A stretch of DNA of 64,000 nt from Cladopsammia gracilis (taxonomy: Eukaryota > Cnidaria > Anthozoa > Scleractinia > Dendrophylliidae), in the NCBI GenBank assembly GCA_022457155.1, contig JAJGOT010000342.1:576001-640000 (forward strand), in the 5' to 3' direction. The notes beneath the pieces were generated by a model. The model saw nothing but the letters and a program-made list of their open reading frames with translations. It had not been told where the DNA came from and searched no databases. The stretch's first letter is position 1; the number at the start of each line of letters is the position of its first letter. Made by a program: the position numbers and the translations under genes. This document shows, piece by piece, positions 34,464 through 47,382 of the stretch.

Positions 34464-35700
34464 TGTTGGAATTTGTAGTTAATAATCAATAGATGGACAC
34501 CAAAATAGTCCACGAGCAACCTGGGGTGCTCTTGCGTGGGTATCAACTGTCTGTTGGTGTTTCAAAAATCATTTTCTTTCTTCTATCCCCGCTTTAAAAT
34601 TCGAAATTAGGTTGAGTTCCGCCTCAATATGTTTCTGGTGTTTGTGGAATGGATTCAGTTTCCTTCGGTGACCGGCTTGCTTATTGGTGGTTAATGCTCG
34701 GCGGTCATGTTGGGGGTCGGAACACTAACATTTTTATGTTTTGGGAATAAAACTCTATTTTTATGCAAACGATTTTTTTTTGGTGACCACCAACATGGCT
34801 ATCGCCCGGAAATTTTCGTTTAATGGGCGTGGTTGAAATGAATTTTTATCCCTAAGAGGTTCCAATTCTTAAACAACATATGTCATATTCTGTGATATTT
34901 TTTTCGGCTCAATACCGTAATAGATACCGCGATAATTCTGATGGTGGTCATTTTAGATTTTACCACCCTAAGCGGTACCAATCTACAAATTTTGATCTCT
35001 AAAAGATACGAAGAGCACCCCGTTATTTCTATATATCTGTTTCAGTCTATATATAAAGTCTATATATAAAGTAACTTGTACAAAACATAAATAACTTATA
35101 TCATTTGATTGGATCCACCTCATTAAACTATGTCCGAAATTCCCAAAAGCACCTTGGTCAGTCCTCTGGGCTCTTTCCCGACCGGCAGACCAGTCTATGA
35201 TCATCAACCTCACATTATCTCCGAGTATTGAGTTTATTTCTGGAACCCAAACCAAGATACGTTTGCGCCTCGCTCTCTTAAGTAGCCTATAGAAACATGT
35301 AATGGTACTGTGAGGCGAATCTGAAACTGGTGGTTAATTAAACCAATAACGGCACTGGTTCAAAATTCGTGCAATCGTTGTGACCGACTCACACGACGTT
35401 TGCAGTTTTCGGGTCGCCGAATGCATGGCTTCGTTTTGTTACCTTTAAATTATATCACGCATCGAAATGCTTTACAGATTACGACAAATATCATATTCGA
35501 GAACCTTTTTTTCAGAATTTGAACATTGATTTTGCAAGCTAGAAATGATGTTAAATGCAAACGAGAGCCATATTAGATATCTACCCCTAAAGTGTAGAAA
35601 ATTAGAAGAAGCTATTAAAAATTACAAGCAACAATACGGTAGACATATTCATAAATATTGCAAAAAGCGTATTAACAAATAGTACACAACTTTATCACAT
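34464..35700. other. no confident gene
   Basis: A 90-codon frame on the minus strand (35255-34983) has coding-like text (PEINSILGDNVRLMIIDW) but no splice support. It may be a fragment of a repeat-borne gene. Confidence 0.3.
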
Positions 35701-35704
35701 GTTG

Positions 35705-36058
35705 GGCCCGGTTCAGACGCCGAACTTTTCATGAGCCGAACTTAATTCGAATTTGGATCGACCCAAATTAACAAAATCAGACACCGAAGTTAATTAGCCG
35801 AACTTAATTCAGTTTGAAGAGAAACAAATCGAAAGGTCAGCGATTTTCAGGCAAAGATGTCAGAACACGCACCAGTCGTTATAATTATTTATGCATTAGG
35901 TTCGGCTCATGAAACGTTCGGCGTCTGAATCAAAGCCGTTCCAAAACCCGAAATTCCCGGCTGAGCCAGGCGGAACCGTTCTTAACTGCTTTTCATGTAC
36001 TTAATTCAAGGTATTAGGTTCGGCTCATTAATTAAAAGTTCGGCGTCTGAACCGGGCT
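35705..36058. mobile_element. Harbinger-type MITE, GGCCCGGTTC ends
   Basis: Ends GGCCCGGTTCAGACGCCGAA and GGCGTCTGAACCGGGCT, flanked by TTG (35702-35704) and TTA (36059-36061). An internal duplicate of the subterminal block (GGCTCATGAAACGTTCGGCG near 35903) matches the structure of the larger family member at 54968. A TWA target and this end suit PIF/Harbinger, whose transposase remnant is at 51 kb. Confidence 0.75.
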
Positions 36059-36505
36059 TTAGTTGAGAGATCATGATAATTTTTTTTCCAAGTAATCGAA
36101 ACACTAACTCGCGAACAATTACAAAATGGCGAAATTGAGCACAAAGTATAAACAACTGCATGGTGTCTCAGTTGACAATCGGTTCGTGATATTTGGAATT
36201 CGGAGGCAATTCCCTCTTTAACAAGTCCAGTAAAAATATTGGCCATTATAAAACGGATTTATTATGTTATAGCGACTTACTTGAAAGATACGTTAATTGA
36301 AAGATTAGAAACGAAGTTCCACTACAAAGTTACAAATACAAATTTAGGCGTCTTTCAGTCATGAAACGTTGACTGGAGCGATCCTATAGAATTTGCTTCA
36401 AAAATCACCAAGACATTGTAGCTTAAATTAAGCAAAATAAACAGAAGTTCGTATACACTGTCTGATAACTATCACCCCTATTTATATAATATTTTGTCAG
36501 TAATG

Positions 36506-36700
36506 GTCTTAAGGCCGGTTTACACTGTCAAAGTTTCTTTGATCAAAGTGCACTTTGATCAAATTGTTCGATGGTGTAAACTGCTTTCTAACACTTTGGT
36601 CGAACACTTTGACGGACTTTGATCAAAGAACTCCAAAAACGCCGCATCCAGCTCACACATAAAAGAACAGTTTCATTTCGAGAGTTGAGTCAGCCATTCA
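36506..36700. repeat. fragment of a CTTTGATCAAAG-rich DNA element
   Basis: TTAAGGCCGGTTTACACTG opens a segment with CTTTGATCAAAG palindromes. No matching right end is found. Confidence 0.4.
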
Positions 36701-37206
36701 TTTTGTCAATGTTTTCTTTCGGCTGTACGTTTCTGTTATGTAAACATTTTGTACATCCGTTCTATTAGTAGTTGATTGACAATTGAATGTGAGAATGGCC
36801 AGGCCGGAAAGATTACTATCATTACGGCATCCTTTCGCATGCTATGTAGGCGTGTATTACATGATTTCCCTGCTCTTCATCAAAGATATAGACAGAAGAA
36901 AAAACACGACTCGTCATTAGCATTAATTTTTTTATTGCGTTTTAAGAATTGTTTTATGACTAGAAAATTATTTTACTCATGCAGTCTATTATTATCAGGT
37001 CGAAAAACCAAAAAATATATTTATACATAGTTAATCGAGGGACTGGTTATGAAACCTTGCAGACTTCAATAGCGATAACAAAGGAGCTACAATTTATGTT
37101 GAACTGTACTTGGCCGTGCACATATGTTCTTTTTTGATCACACGCTATGACTGAATAACTTAATAGCACCATTTCTATTCATTTCTACAATTTATATTTC
37201 TTAGCT

Positions 37207-37260
37207 TTCTTAGCCCCTGATGAAGGTTAGTTTTGTCTAACCGAAATATTGGGCTAATAC
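37207..37260 (+). ncRNA. hammerhead-like fold, possibly a retroelement remnant
   Basis: CCTGATGAA is followed by a clean stem GGTTAG/CTAACC and then GAAATATT. The order CTGATGA, stem, GAAA is hammerhead-like, with an additional A as in the 32.3-kb palindrome. Stem III and the cleavage site are not evident, so activity is doubtful. Confidence 0.25.
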
Positions 37261-37891
37261 TATTAAAAGAAATCGAACGAATTTGCTGTCTGATCAGCTT
37301 TGCACGTTAAAGTTTTTTTTTTTTTATTCAGTTCATTGCTGATCCTGATCTGCACAAAGATCCAGTTACATTTTGCTACTGTTTGTTCAAGTGGTCTTTG
37401 CATTTTCACAGAAGCCATTTCTATTGGTCGGTTGCTCGAACAAAAGATCAACATCTATTGTGTTGTGCACGGTCAAGGCCGAAAAACGATGACAAAAGAA
37501 AACGAGCAAAGGCATTTCTCAGGTTTCATAACTATTGCACTTTATCAACTATGATCTGTATTTTTCGCCTACTTTTAGTTCCAATTTAAAAGCTAAAAAA
37601 CGTTTTGCATCAATGGAACCCAAAACAATACAATGCTTCAGTAGCAATACAACTATTTTAACAGTCTATTGAAACTACTATTAATTATCTCCGCAATTGG
37701 CTGCGGATAACGCAACATAACATAACATAAAACCTTTACTTTAACACGATAAAAGTTAAAGCTAAAAAGCTTGTGGGGTCGTGTATACTACTAAACTAAT
37801 ATAATATGCTAATTGAGTATGTACATAAAAACTACTAAGTACAGAGCTAAGAACAAAGTATTAATCTAAGACCTTAAAATAATTTTAATTT

Positions 37892-38164
37892 CTAAAAATA
37901 CACGAAATCACTGTCTCTGTATCGAGATGTAGAGGCAGTTGAACTGTCGAAGAGAAAGTTGTTAAAATATCCCTCGGTAGTAAGTAGTCTTTTGATTTCC
38001 TTAAAGTTCAGATTGAGTATTTTATCATTACAATTAACTAAATTCCAAGGAGCTGACCCACGAGAAACCAATGAGCCTCTCATAAATCTGCTGTTCCATC
38101 TCGGGATCACAGCGACATCCTGACCAGAATGGATATGGATTGTTGCTTGACACAAATTGGCCAA
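37892..38164 (-). pseudogene. LINE reverse-transcriptase ORF C-terminal fragment
   Basis: The 90-residue frame contains RFMRGSLVSRGSAPWNLVN then a Phe/Tyr-rich end (GYFNNFLFD). The R-x(3-6)-S-RG-x-WN pattern is the conserved C-terminal tail after the RT domain in CR1/L2-type LINE proteins. The RT itself is absent. Confidence 0.55.
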
Positions 38165-38397
38165 TTGTTTAACTGATCTTGTAAAATCGATTAAAAACTG
38201 ATAATAGTTTGTTCTTTCTTCGAGAAATCAGTTGATATTTTCCTCTTATATGGATTTTTAAAAGCAATTCGTGCAGTAAACAAAATACTTAGTTTTGGCC
38301 CAAAATCCTAGTGAAATTGTCCTTTTAACTGTTGTTTATAGTCAAGTAGTTAATGTTCAGCGAGGCGGTATATATGCACGTCCCGGAACGCCTCACA

Positions 38398-38522
38398 GGA
38401 TTGGCTAAAAAAACAATAGAACAAGCAACAGAACAATGGACCATAGCCCTGAAAACAATACATGTGCATGATAACCAGGTCCAATGAAATTAGAGGTTCT
38501 GAAGAGTTACATGGTATCTGAA
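38398..38522 (+). repeat. dispersed repeat, copy 1 (copy 2 at 59772-59901)
   Basis: The blocks AACAATAGAACAA, TGATAACCAGGTCCAATGAA and GAAATTAGAGGTT, and a TGGTATCTG end, occur in the same order at 59772-59901 inside the P450 intron. Ends are not obvious. Confidence 0.7.
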
Positions 38523-39264
38523 TTCAGCCTCTGTCTGTTGATGTATTTTTAATAAACTATATACCTATGCAAGGCTAAACTATGAGATAACAACTCAAGT
38601 AAAGCAGTCGCTGGTTATTTTGTTTTATTTCGAACCGAATCGCAGACACTTTGATTGTAATCAGTTGACGTGATAATGAAAGCAGCAGGAAAGGGTTAAT
38701 TTTCACAGGTGAAATTTTCATGTTATATGATGTGCCAATTACAAACTAAGAAAACTACTGAGCCTTCAGCCCCAAAGTATAGTCTTATTTTAAAAATGAC
38801 TTGTGGAAAACCATATCAAAACGAATAAGGCTTTAACAAATTTCAGAAATCCAAGATGGCGGATCCAAGATGGCGGCCGTAGAACTAATTACCTAATAAC
38901 TACATCATTCATAGGCACTTTAAGTAGAGTACCACAAGCAACACTGACCTGAGCATTTCCTAGGAAGTGGGCGAGAAAGCCGGGGAAGGACGTGCATCAT
39001 TGCATCAATTTGGAGCTTGTTTTAAAGTTTACTGTTACGATAATGTTTGAAGAATGTCATTAGTCATCGAAGTGTTGTGTTTGTTTTTGTTTTTGTTATA
39101 ATAAGTGGTAAAGATAAGACAAGGATGAAGAAGAATTTTTTTTTAACATCCCGCGTGTGTTTTTCGCCGTCAAAAGGCATGGCACTGACCGTCGCAAAGT
39201 AGGTCCATGCGTGGCACTGAGTTTCTCACTGAGATGATGTTAACGTTATGCCAGTATAAATTAG

Positions 39265-39868
39265 CCATAAACTTTTGAGTCTGTGGATGAAATTCAAAAG
39301 AGTAACCATTCCACCAAAAACATTGACTCTTTATGTCTTTCAGTTGTCATAAATCCTGGATTTGGGAGTGGAACTTCGGCAAGAAGGATAAAGTAATCTT
39401 TTACTTCGGATGCAATGATTTGTATCAGTTTTGTCAACCACTGGAAATAGCACAATACCCGCTGACAATTTCAAACATAGACGTGATATGGACGCGGGCT
39501 CTGAGAGAAAAATGTTCCCATTTCCTCAATTAGTCAAACCACGCTTAAAGCTAAACGTGCTAGGCGTGACAAACTCAAAACGTTTTACACGGCTTCCGAT
39601 TCCGTTTCAGTTTATTTTCGTCCTCTTAAGAGATTCAAAGAAACACATTCATTTTATCAGTGTTGTCCCGCCCCAGAAAAAAGCTTCCTTCCTCTTAAAT
39701 GGAAAAAAATTGAGACGACAGAAAAGTCAACATAAGGCTCGTGTTCCAAACCCATTCTCCACCCTATAAAAAGGGGGCTCTTTGATAGCTTACGGTACAT
39801 CTCTACACTGATCAAGAGCCACCAAGCTTTAAGTTTAGCAGAGAAAACCGAAGCAATAAGAAGAGCTA
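39265..39868 (+). promoter_or_regulatory. TATA promoter and conserved 5' flank of the right FGF-like gene
   Basis: ACCCTATAAAAAGGGGGCTC (39761-39780) is a TATA box about 100 bp before the ATG at 39869. Upstream, the CATAAACTTTTGAGTCTGTG, GGAGTGGAACTTCGGCAAG and AATGATTTGTATCAGTTTTG blocks match the promoters at 11.7 and 18.7 kb. A fragment of a TTAA-type element (39495-39620) lies within this flank and not within the 11.7-kb one. Confidence 0.65.
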
Positions 39869-39895
39869 ATGGACAGTCTTCGCCAGCATTTACTT
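39869..39895 (+). CDS. right FGF-like gene, exon 1
   Basis: Nine codons, MDSLRQHLL, end at GTAAGT in phase 0. It is conserved with 11559-11533 and 18523-18497. Confidence 0.75.
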
Positions 39896-42800
39896 GTAAG
39901 TACAAAATGTCGTTGCCTAAGGGTTTAAGGTTCTCTTTGTTTAATTAGGTTGACGAAAAGAAGCAAATTTCTCTTTTAATTTGTCTTTAAAAATGCTATA
40001 AAAACGAAAGTCTAGCTTTTTAACTGGTTGTCATACAATTTTTTTAAGGTAAATTGTTTAAGTTTTGTGCTATTCATTGCATCGGCAAGATTATTTTCTC
40101 CAAGTTACTAACTAAAGATTAAGGCTCCCAATTTAATTTTACACCAGCGGCTTTCATTTAGTTATTTAACTACTGGTCATAACCACGAAACAACGGATTC
40201 AACAAGTAAAAAGATACAAAAAGAAATGCATGAAAGTGGTAAAGGAATAGATACCGATCAGCCAATGTCTTGAAAAGACTTGAAACTTATTGTTAGAGTA
40301 ATCAATTTATAACTGCACGGGTGACAGTTTGGCTTTGGTCCGAATTACTTCGGGAGGGTTTAATGAACAGGACGTAAGACAAATTTTGCTGTTCTTTCAG
40401 TTTGAAAAAAAAAAGCCGTTTTCCCCGCTCTTATAACACTTGAGAAGGACGAAAACGGACGGGGTATGATTTAGCGAAAGTTATAACCATGAGAAGGAAC
40501 ACGATGTGATCTCATGAACCGGTTTGGCCTTTTAGCTTGACTACTTTAGTTATCAAAAGTTTGTAGCCCAATGTAGTCTTTCATCTGAAGAATTATTTTG
40601 AATAGCCACATTCTCATCAATGCAAACCTAAGCATAAAAGTCCAATTTTGTTAAACATCGCCCTACTTATGAAGAACAATACGCAAATTCACAAAAAATA
40701 CTATGAAATGTTTTGGAGTGCGGATGTCTAGGGTAAAAATTGCTTGCAACTTGATTAATTAAGTTGGGCCTATGTTTGTTCGGTCCAAAATCCATTTTTC
40801 TTGCTACAAACTAATTTTGGCTTGTTCACTCCCATCAAGACTTTGCCAAACATGGCGTCTTCGACCATTATGTCTTGAATTCCTATTCCTAAGATAATAT
40901 ACAGTGGTAATAAAAGGTTAGGTGGCCATCACGGGATAGAGCCAGATCAGAACTTGGATAGACTCTTAAAGAGGGCCTAACATAGGGTTGGCGGGATGCG
41001 GGATAAGCCTTTTTTTCGCTGCCGGGATGCGGGATGAAAGAAAATTTGAAGGCGGGATGCGGGATGGTTAGAGGTCGGCGGGAAGCGGGAAGTTCGTCAT
41101 TTTCATGGCGAGACGCGGGAATTCTTGATTTTTCCGGGTGGGAAGCGGGATGGATGACAACAATGCACTCGCCGGATATTTGACGATTCCGGGAAGGAAG
41201 GCAAGTCTGGATGTTCACATAGGTGATTTTTTTAAATCATTTCAGAAGTCCTGATCTTTATCAATCCGAATAAGCACCTGTCACGGTGTCGCAATTTTGT
41301 CTCAAGGAACCCATAAAATGCTAAAACAGGAAGTGGCAAGGGGTGACAGGCCGCACAAACAATCCCGTTGTGAAACTTATTTGACACCTTTTATATTTTT
41401 CCTCTAAGGAGTGTACCTTTAAAGGATTTGCCTTTTTTGAAAGATATCATGGGTGGTTCTTTGTAGATTTGTCGTAGCAGTGGTTGCTTCTGCATTATGT
41501 GCCATTTTGATTTTAAAATTTGTTTGAGATTTGGCACTGATGACTGGCATTGCGTCACAAAGGGCAGAATTTCCTTTTGTGTTTTCTCCTCCTGTTTAAG
41601 CGCATTTTTCCTTTTTTTCGAATTTTACTGTTTTGATAGAGTTTTCTCTATCGGTTGTATGCAATACGCGGTGTGTGGAGTGTGGAGTGTGGAGTGCGGA
41701 GTGCGGAGTGTAGAAATCGTGGGGTGTAGAAAACGAGGATTACGTATTTTTGTGGTAACACATAAAATATAAGGTAAAACTGAACTAAATATTTTTTTTT
41801 CTACAGGGCAACTTTTGCAAGTTTTCAGTGAAATTCACAATATCTATATAAATGCCGAAATTAGTGTTGTTATCTCAAAAGAGCTGGTATTTTCATACAT
41901 GCATACAGAAAACAGCCTGATCCTATTAACTGCAGATATTTATATTTAAATCATATTGTTTATAGCATTTCAGATTGGTGAAAATCCAGCACTCTGTAAA
42001 TGGACTGCTCAATAAAAACAAGTCTGTTTAACATTGGGTTTTTGCGCTGAATATGCAAGAAGTTAGGATGATAACAGGTGTTCGTGAAGTCAGCGCTGTA
42101 AACCACCCATGCCCCGGTACTTTTATCTCCAGTTATAACAGTCACCTTGGAGATCACTATTTGATTTGTGATCGGACACAGTTCCCTAATAGCGAGAGTC
42201 ACCTTCTGTAATTCTTCCAAAGAAACACACACAATTTCCATATTCCACTTTCAAGTATTATATAAAATTGCCATGAAATTGCAAATTCTCCCTAGTAACA
42301 TTTTTCAGACAGCCCTAATTGAAGCAGTGGTAACTGAGCAATGCACATTGTCCTGAGACGCTTTGCAAACAATGTCGTCGCAGATTTCGCAACGAAAGAA
42401 TGCCGACGCGGCTTCAAAACGTGCTCTATCTACTCAAAATGCTACAGAATTAAGTTCGAAAAGTTGTAATGGTATGAAATGTAGACATATATGAACTAAA
42501 CTCTTTTGAGATAACAACACTGAAATTACACCTTGTGTATTCCACTGAAAATCCTGTTTATTTAAGCTTATTTAATTTATTTAAATTCCGTCATTTATAT
42601 AGAGATTGTGAATTTCAAAGCTTGCAAAAGTTGCCTTATAGAAAAAAAAAAGAGTTTAGTTTTACCTTAAATTTTATGTTTATCTACAAAAATACGTATT
42701 CCACACTTTCCCCACTCCTCATTTTTCACACAAGCTCCGCGTTTTTCATGGAGGGCCTTCTTCGTGGTCCATGCGCCCTTCTCCGATAAAGAAAACTTTT

Positions 42801-45800
42801 ATCTGGCTCCTCAACACTTACTCAAAAGCGGATGGATTTACCAAACTAAACTGACTGCTGCTGTTTACCGTAAACAAACACCGAGGTCGTAATGCATTAG
42901 CCCGCAGAAATCGCGTCTCGTCCGGAAAAAACTGCGACTTGTCATGGGATCGGGATGACATGTTCGAAGCAAGCGGGATGGCGGGATGAAAGAAACATAT
43001 AGTGGCGGGAAGCGGTATTGGGAAACCCTATTTTAGACCCTCCTTAAAGGGACACTATCCCACCGAAATAGAAAAATTTCGCTTAGTTTACTTCCACGTT
43101 TTATCGCCAAATGGTACCAAATATACAACTTAGTTGGATAAAAAGATTCTATAGAGCAAAACAAAAGCAGTAGTTTGGAGATAAAGTGCAGGATTGTAAC
43201 GATTGAAGTGGATTACAGTTCATGAAATTTGATTTATTGACAGGCGGTCAAGAAATCAAACTTGCCATTCTTGTAAAATTTTGACTTTTTCAGCCGTATT
43301 TTGTCTTTTTAGTTAATATTTCTTTGCTTCTGTCACTTTTGGCGATGGTTTCTTTCAATTTCAACATAATTAAAAGTAAGCTTAAAGCAAGCTCCTCGAT
43401 ATAATCATGAAGAACAGGATATTCCATCTGGGACAGTGTCCCTTTAACGGGAACATAAACAACCTCAGCAAAATTTTCATGTAAGGACGCTCGCGCTAAT
43501 TCAGTTTAAGCGCGAAAGACGAAAGCCGTTGCGCCAACTTTGCATAGATTTTACTCCCTTGGATGGTCGGTGACTCCTACTTTTTTTGTTTTTTTTTTTT
43601 TTTTGTTTTTTATCAATCTTCTACCCTTTGAAAGAAATAAAAAAATTCTGTGTTGTGGAAGGCTGAGTTTTTGTGTCTACTGTGCATGTGTGCTTAGACT
43701 CTATATCCTGTCCGGCGACGTTGTCACAGGAAGTCTGTTAACCGGAAGTTTTTTAACCTGAATAGACCTCTTTAGCTTGTACATTTTGTTTTCCCAATGT
43801 AGGTCATGTGATGTTACCCTAGAGAACTGTTTCTTTTAAATTTTGTTTTCTTCACGTGCATATGTATCCATAATTTATGAAAAGACAAAGAAGGAATTCC
43901 CTTGAGAACAACACATGACCTACAATGGGAAAACAAAATGTACAAGCTAAAGAGGTCTATTTTGTTAACAGGGGATTGTTAACAATAGAACCACCAACAC
44001 CGGAATGACAACTGTAATAATTGACAAGACGTGATAATGGCTACGCGTGATCGCCGCGTTGGTTAAGAATATCATTTGCTACTGGTCACCACTTGACCTA
44101 GTAGAGCAAGACACATGCTGCCCAAAGGGAGCCTATATTTTTTCTATTTTTCTACACACGTGCCAACGAATTGGCCACTCCGAAAAATACCATAATACTA
44201 TTTTATGTGCAGGCTCAGCCTCACCGGGGTGTAATTATTCAAGTCTCCTTTGTTAGAATGACAAATGGAATTCACGCTAGGACGTAGCATTGTGTGTTCG
44301 CATATAATTGTGCACCGTATGCAAATTGCCACGAAGTTGAAGGATATATAACACATGCAGTTCGTGCTGAAAACAAAAGAAATTGGAAAAATGAGAAATT
44401 ATTTACCCAATATACCTACTTATAGAACACTTGACTGAGGAAGTTTGTCTCAAGAGATAATATTTTTTTAATAATTATTTTTAAACTTTTAGTCTCTGAA
44501 GCCATGTCTAGTTACGAATGTGGATTTTTTTCAATCTGAGGATTTTTCCACGTACCTTATTTCTAAAACAAAGTCCAATAGACCTCTTTAGCTTGTATAT
44601 TTTGTTTTCCCAATGTAGGTCATGTGATGTTCTCAAGGGAATATGTCCTTTGTCTTTTCATAAATATGCATACATATGCACGTGAAGAAAACAAAATTTA
44701 AAAGAAACAGTTCTCCAGGGTAACATCACATGATCTACATTGGGAAAACAAAACATACAAGCTAAAGAGGTCTATTGGTTTGCATTTCTAACAATGGTGA
44801 TTCATAATCTTACTGTGGGAAACGTTTGTAAAAATTGTGTATATTGTAAAAAATGTTCGCGCGAACGACCCTAACCGTATTTTGCCCCTTTTTTACTTCC
44901 TGAGCCTGGGGGTACATTCTGCTATTCCGTTTCCCTTGTGGCCCGCAAAATGGGACGATGACGTCATATGACGACGCAATTGCGTAATAGCGTTCCGCCC
45001 AGATTCTAAAAATAGAATTGGCGCGCAGCATCATGGGATTGAAATGCGTACAAACATTCAGGTATATACTTCATGGTAGTTTTAATTTATGCACGTCAAA
45101 GAATCCGGCACTTACTTAGGGCTAAAAACTCATCTTAAAATGGTTAGCTTTTATTTACTGTTATGGATATCACTACCCATAACAGTAAATAAAAGCTAAC
45201 CATTTTAAAATGAGTTTTTAGGATCCCTATATGATAGGATCCCTATATGGTGTGTTACAATGAAGTATATACCAACATTCAAGAACTATGCAGGTAGCTA
45301 CGAAAAAACAGGTGCTATGAAGCACTGTTCTTGGGTACAACTTGACAATTATCCACAACATGTACAGGAATCGCAAAAACTGGTGTTTCTGAGGCAACCA
45401 TTTTGAAATACTTGTCCGCATTTCGATCCCACAATGCAATGCTGCTAAATATGACGTCATCTGGGCGGAACGCTATTAGTTCTACACAGCCGCCATTTTG
45501 GATCCGCCTTCCTGAATTTCTCCAAAATCTCATAAAACCGTCCAAATTGACTCAAAAGTAATCAAAACTAATTTAGAAACGCTAAATGGCGAAAAAATGT
45601 AAAAGTTGACTAACGATCAACTTGAAAACAATGTCTTCTCCCATGTCATATGCATATATTACATGAACTGGGAGCTCTTTGCGACAGTTAGAAACTGTAT
45701 TGATTTCATGAAGAGAAGACGTAAAATTGTAGTTATGTAATATCTGAAGTTTAACCCTTTTTTTTTTCTTTTTGGATAGATTTTTGCCTTGATCTTTAGT

Positions 45801-47351
45801 ACTGGAGTTAACTCCTATAGTACGCAGTGCCACCTTCAGTCTCTGAAGACTGGAAAATTGCTCAAATTTCACGACTGTAATCAAAGCACGGGACGGTGTA
45901 AGGCATCCGTTAGCGGTGTATACACCTCAGACAAAAGCACGGGTAAGTGAAACCACAAAAGCCTTTATAACCTAGTGCAGATTGCCTCTGTTTTAAGTTT
46001 GGGGTTAGAGAGGACAAACGTTGTAAGAAAAATTACCTCAAACGTGAACATATTTGATAAATAAAGAAAGATAGCAAATGTTAAGCTCGGTAATGACATT
46101 AGAAAGCTGCAATGTTTATCATGTTTACTACTACTTCAACGCACTTGTCACTTAAGTGCCGATTCAACCGCTTAGCTCTACTGTTCCAGAGCAAACCTTA
46201 GTTCTTGTAAGAAGGTTGCATTAGGTTGATGTATCCATATTTGTATTTATCGTTTTTTGGCCATGTTAAAGGTAAAGGGGCTCTTTGGTGGGGTCCCAGG
46301 TTTATGCTACTTATAAGACGTTTTATGGAAATATCTCGTTAACAGTTTAAGCTATCCAAAAATAAACCTTCAGCTATCTGTTGGCATTTAGTAAAATAAA
46401 TAAGTAAATCGGCTTTATTTAACGAGGGTAACACTCGAGAGACCGACAAACCTGTTTCCGGATCGAATTGGAATTTCAGTGGAAATGTTGGTTTTTGTGG
46501 AGGGAGGAAAACCGGAGGACCCGGAGAAAAGCCCTTGGAGCAAGGACGAGAACCAACAACAAACTCAACCCACATATGACGCCGGGGCCGGGAATCGAAC
46601 CCAGGCCACATTGGTGGGAGGCGAGTGTTCTCTCCACTACACCACCCCTGCTCCCCACTACACCACCCCTGCTCCCCACTACACCACCCCTGCTCCCCAC
46701 TACACCACTCCTGCTCCCCACTACACCACCCCTGCTCCCCACTACACCACCCCTGCTCCCCACTACACCACCCCTGCTCCCCACTACACCACTCCTGCTC
46801 CCCACTACACCACCCCTGCTCCCCGCTACACCACCCCTGCTCCCCTGATCCACCTGCGTTTAATGATCTCTTTCAGTTTTCCATCCGTCTTTTCTATCAT
46901 CTTCCAAATAACCTACGAAATTAACGAAATTAAGGCTGCATATGAGGAAATCGGTTTTCGAAGCATCAACACTATATCTGACCTGAGTCGAAACACGATT
47001 TATCCAATAAGCTTTTATCTTTTGACGACTGTGACAGAAATTCAGAATTGTCGCCGCTGATGTAAAGCCTACCGAGCTCTATTCTCCTTAGATACTGTTG
47101 CTTTACGTATTGTGTACAATTAATTTATTATGTTATATATTCTTGATAAATGTGGTCACCCATGGGGCTAGAAGACTAAAGATGATCAATTTTAAGGACA
47201 TCTTATAGGCGTTTATATTTCTGTTTGTTTGAAGAACTGACCAGGAAATGGAAGAAACATATGGTTTGCTTTGAAATAACTTACAACCAAGAGACTTTTG
47301 CTTTAAAAGTAATTTTACCCAGTCAAATAGTTTTCGAGGTATGTGTTTCAG

Positions 47352-47382
<31 letters not shown>

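Noticed and set aside
37300..37554. 84-codon frame with a signal-peptide-like start
   Set aside because: It begins in a poly-T tract, its partner at 11.1 kb lacks a matching start and extension, and no donor in the needed phase was found.
46391..46650. A tRNA gene
   Set aside because: A and B boxes are present but the sequence does not fold as a complete tRNA and continues into a SINE body and tail.
46468..47060. Long open frames on both strands (up to 193 codons) with HYTTPAP-like repeats
   Set aside because: The 21-bp minisatellite lacks stops in several frames, and the rest is SINE body and intron of the right FGF-like gene.
46877..47060. Possible extra exon of the right FGF-like gene after CTCTTTCAG
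   Set aside because: The matching left-locus DNA (5990-6110) is alignable but has stops and indels in that frame, and the acceptor is not conserved.
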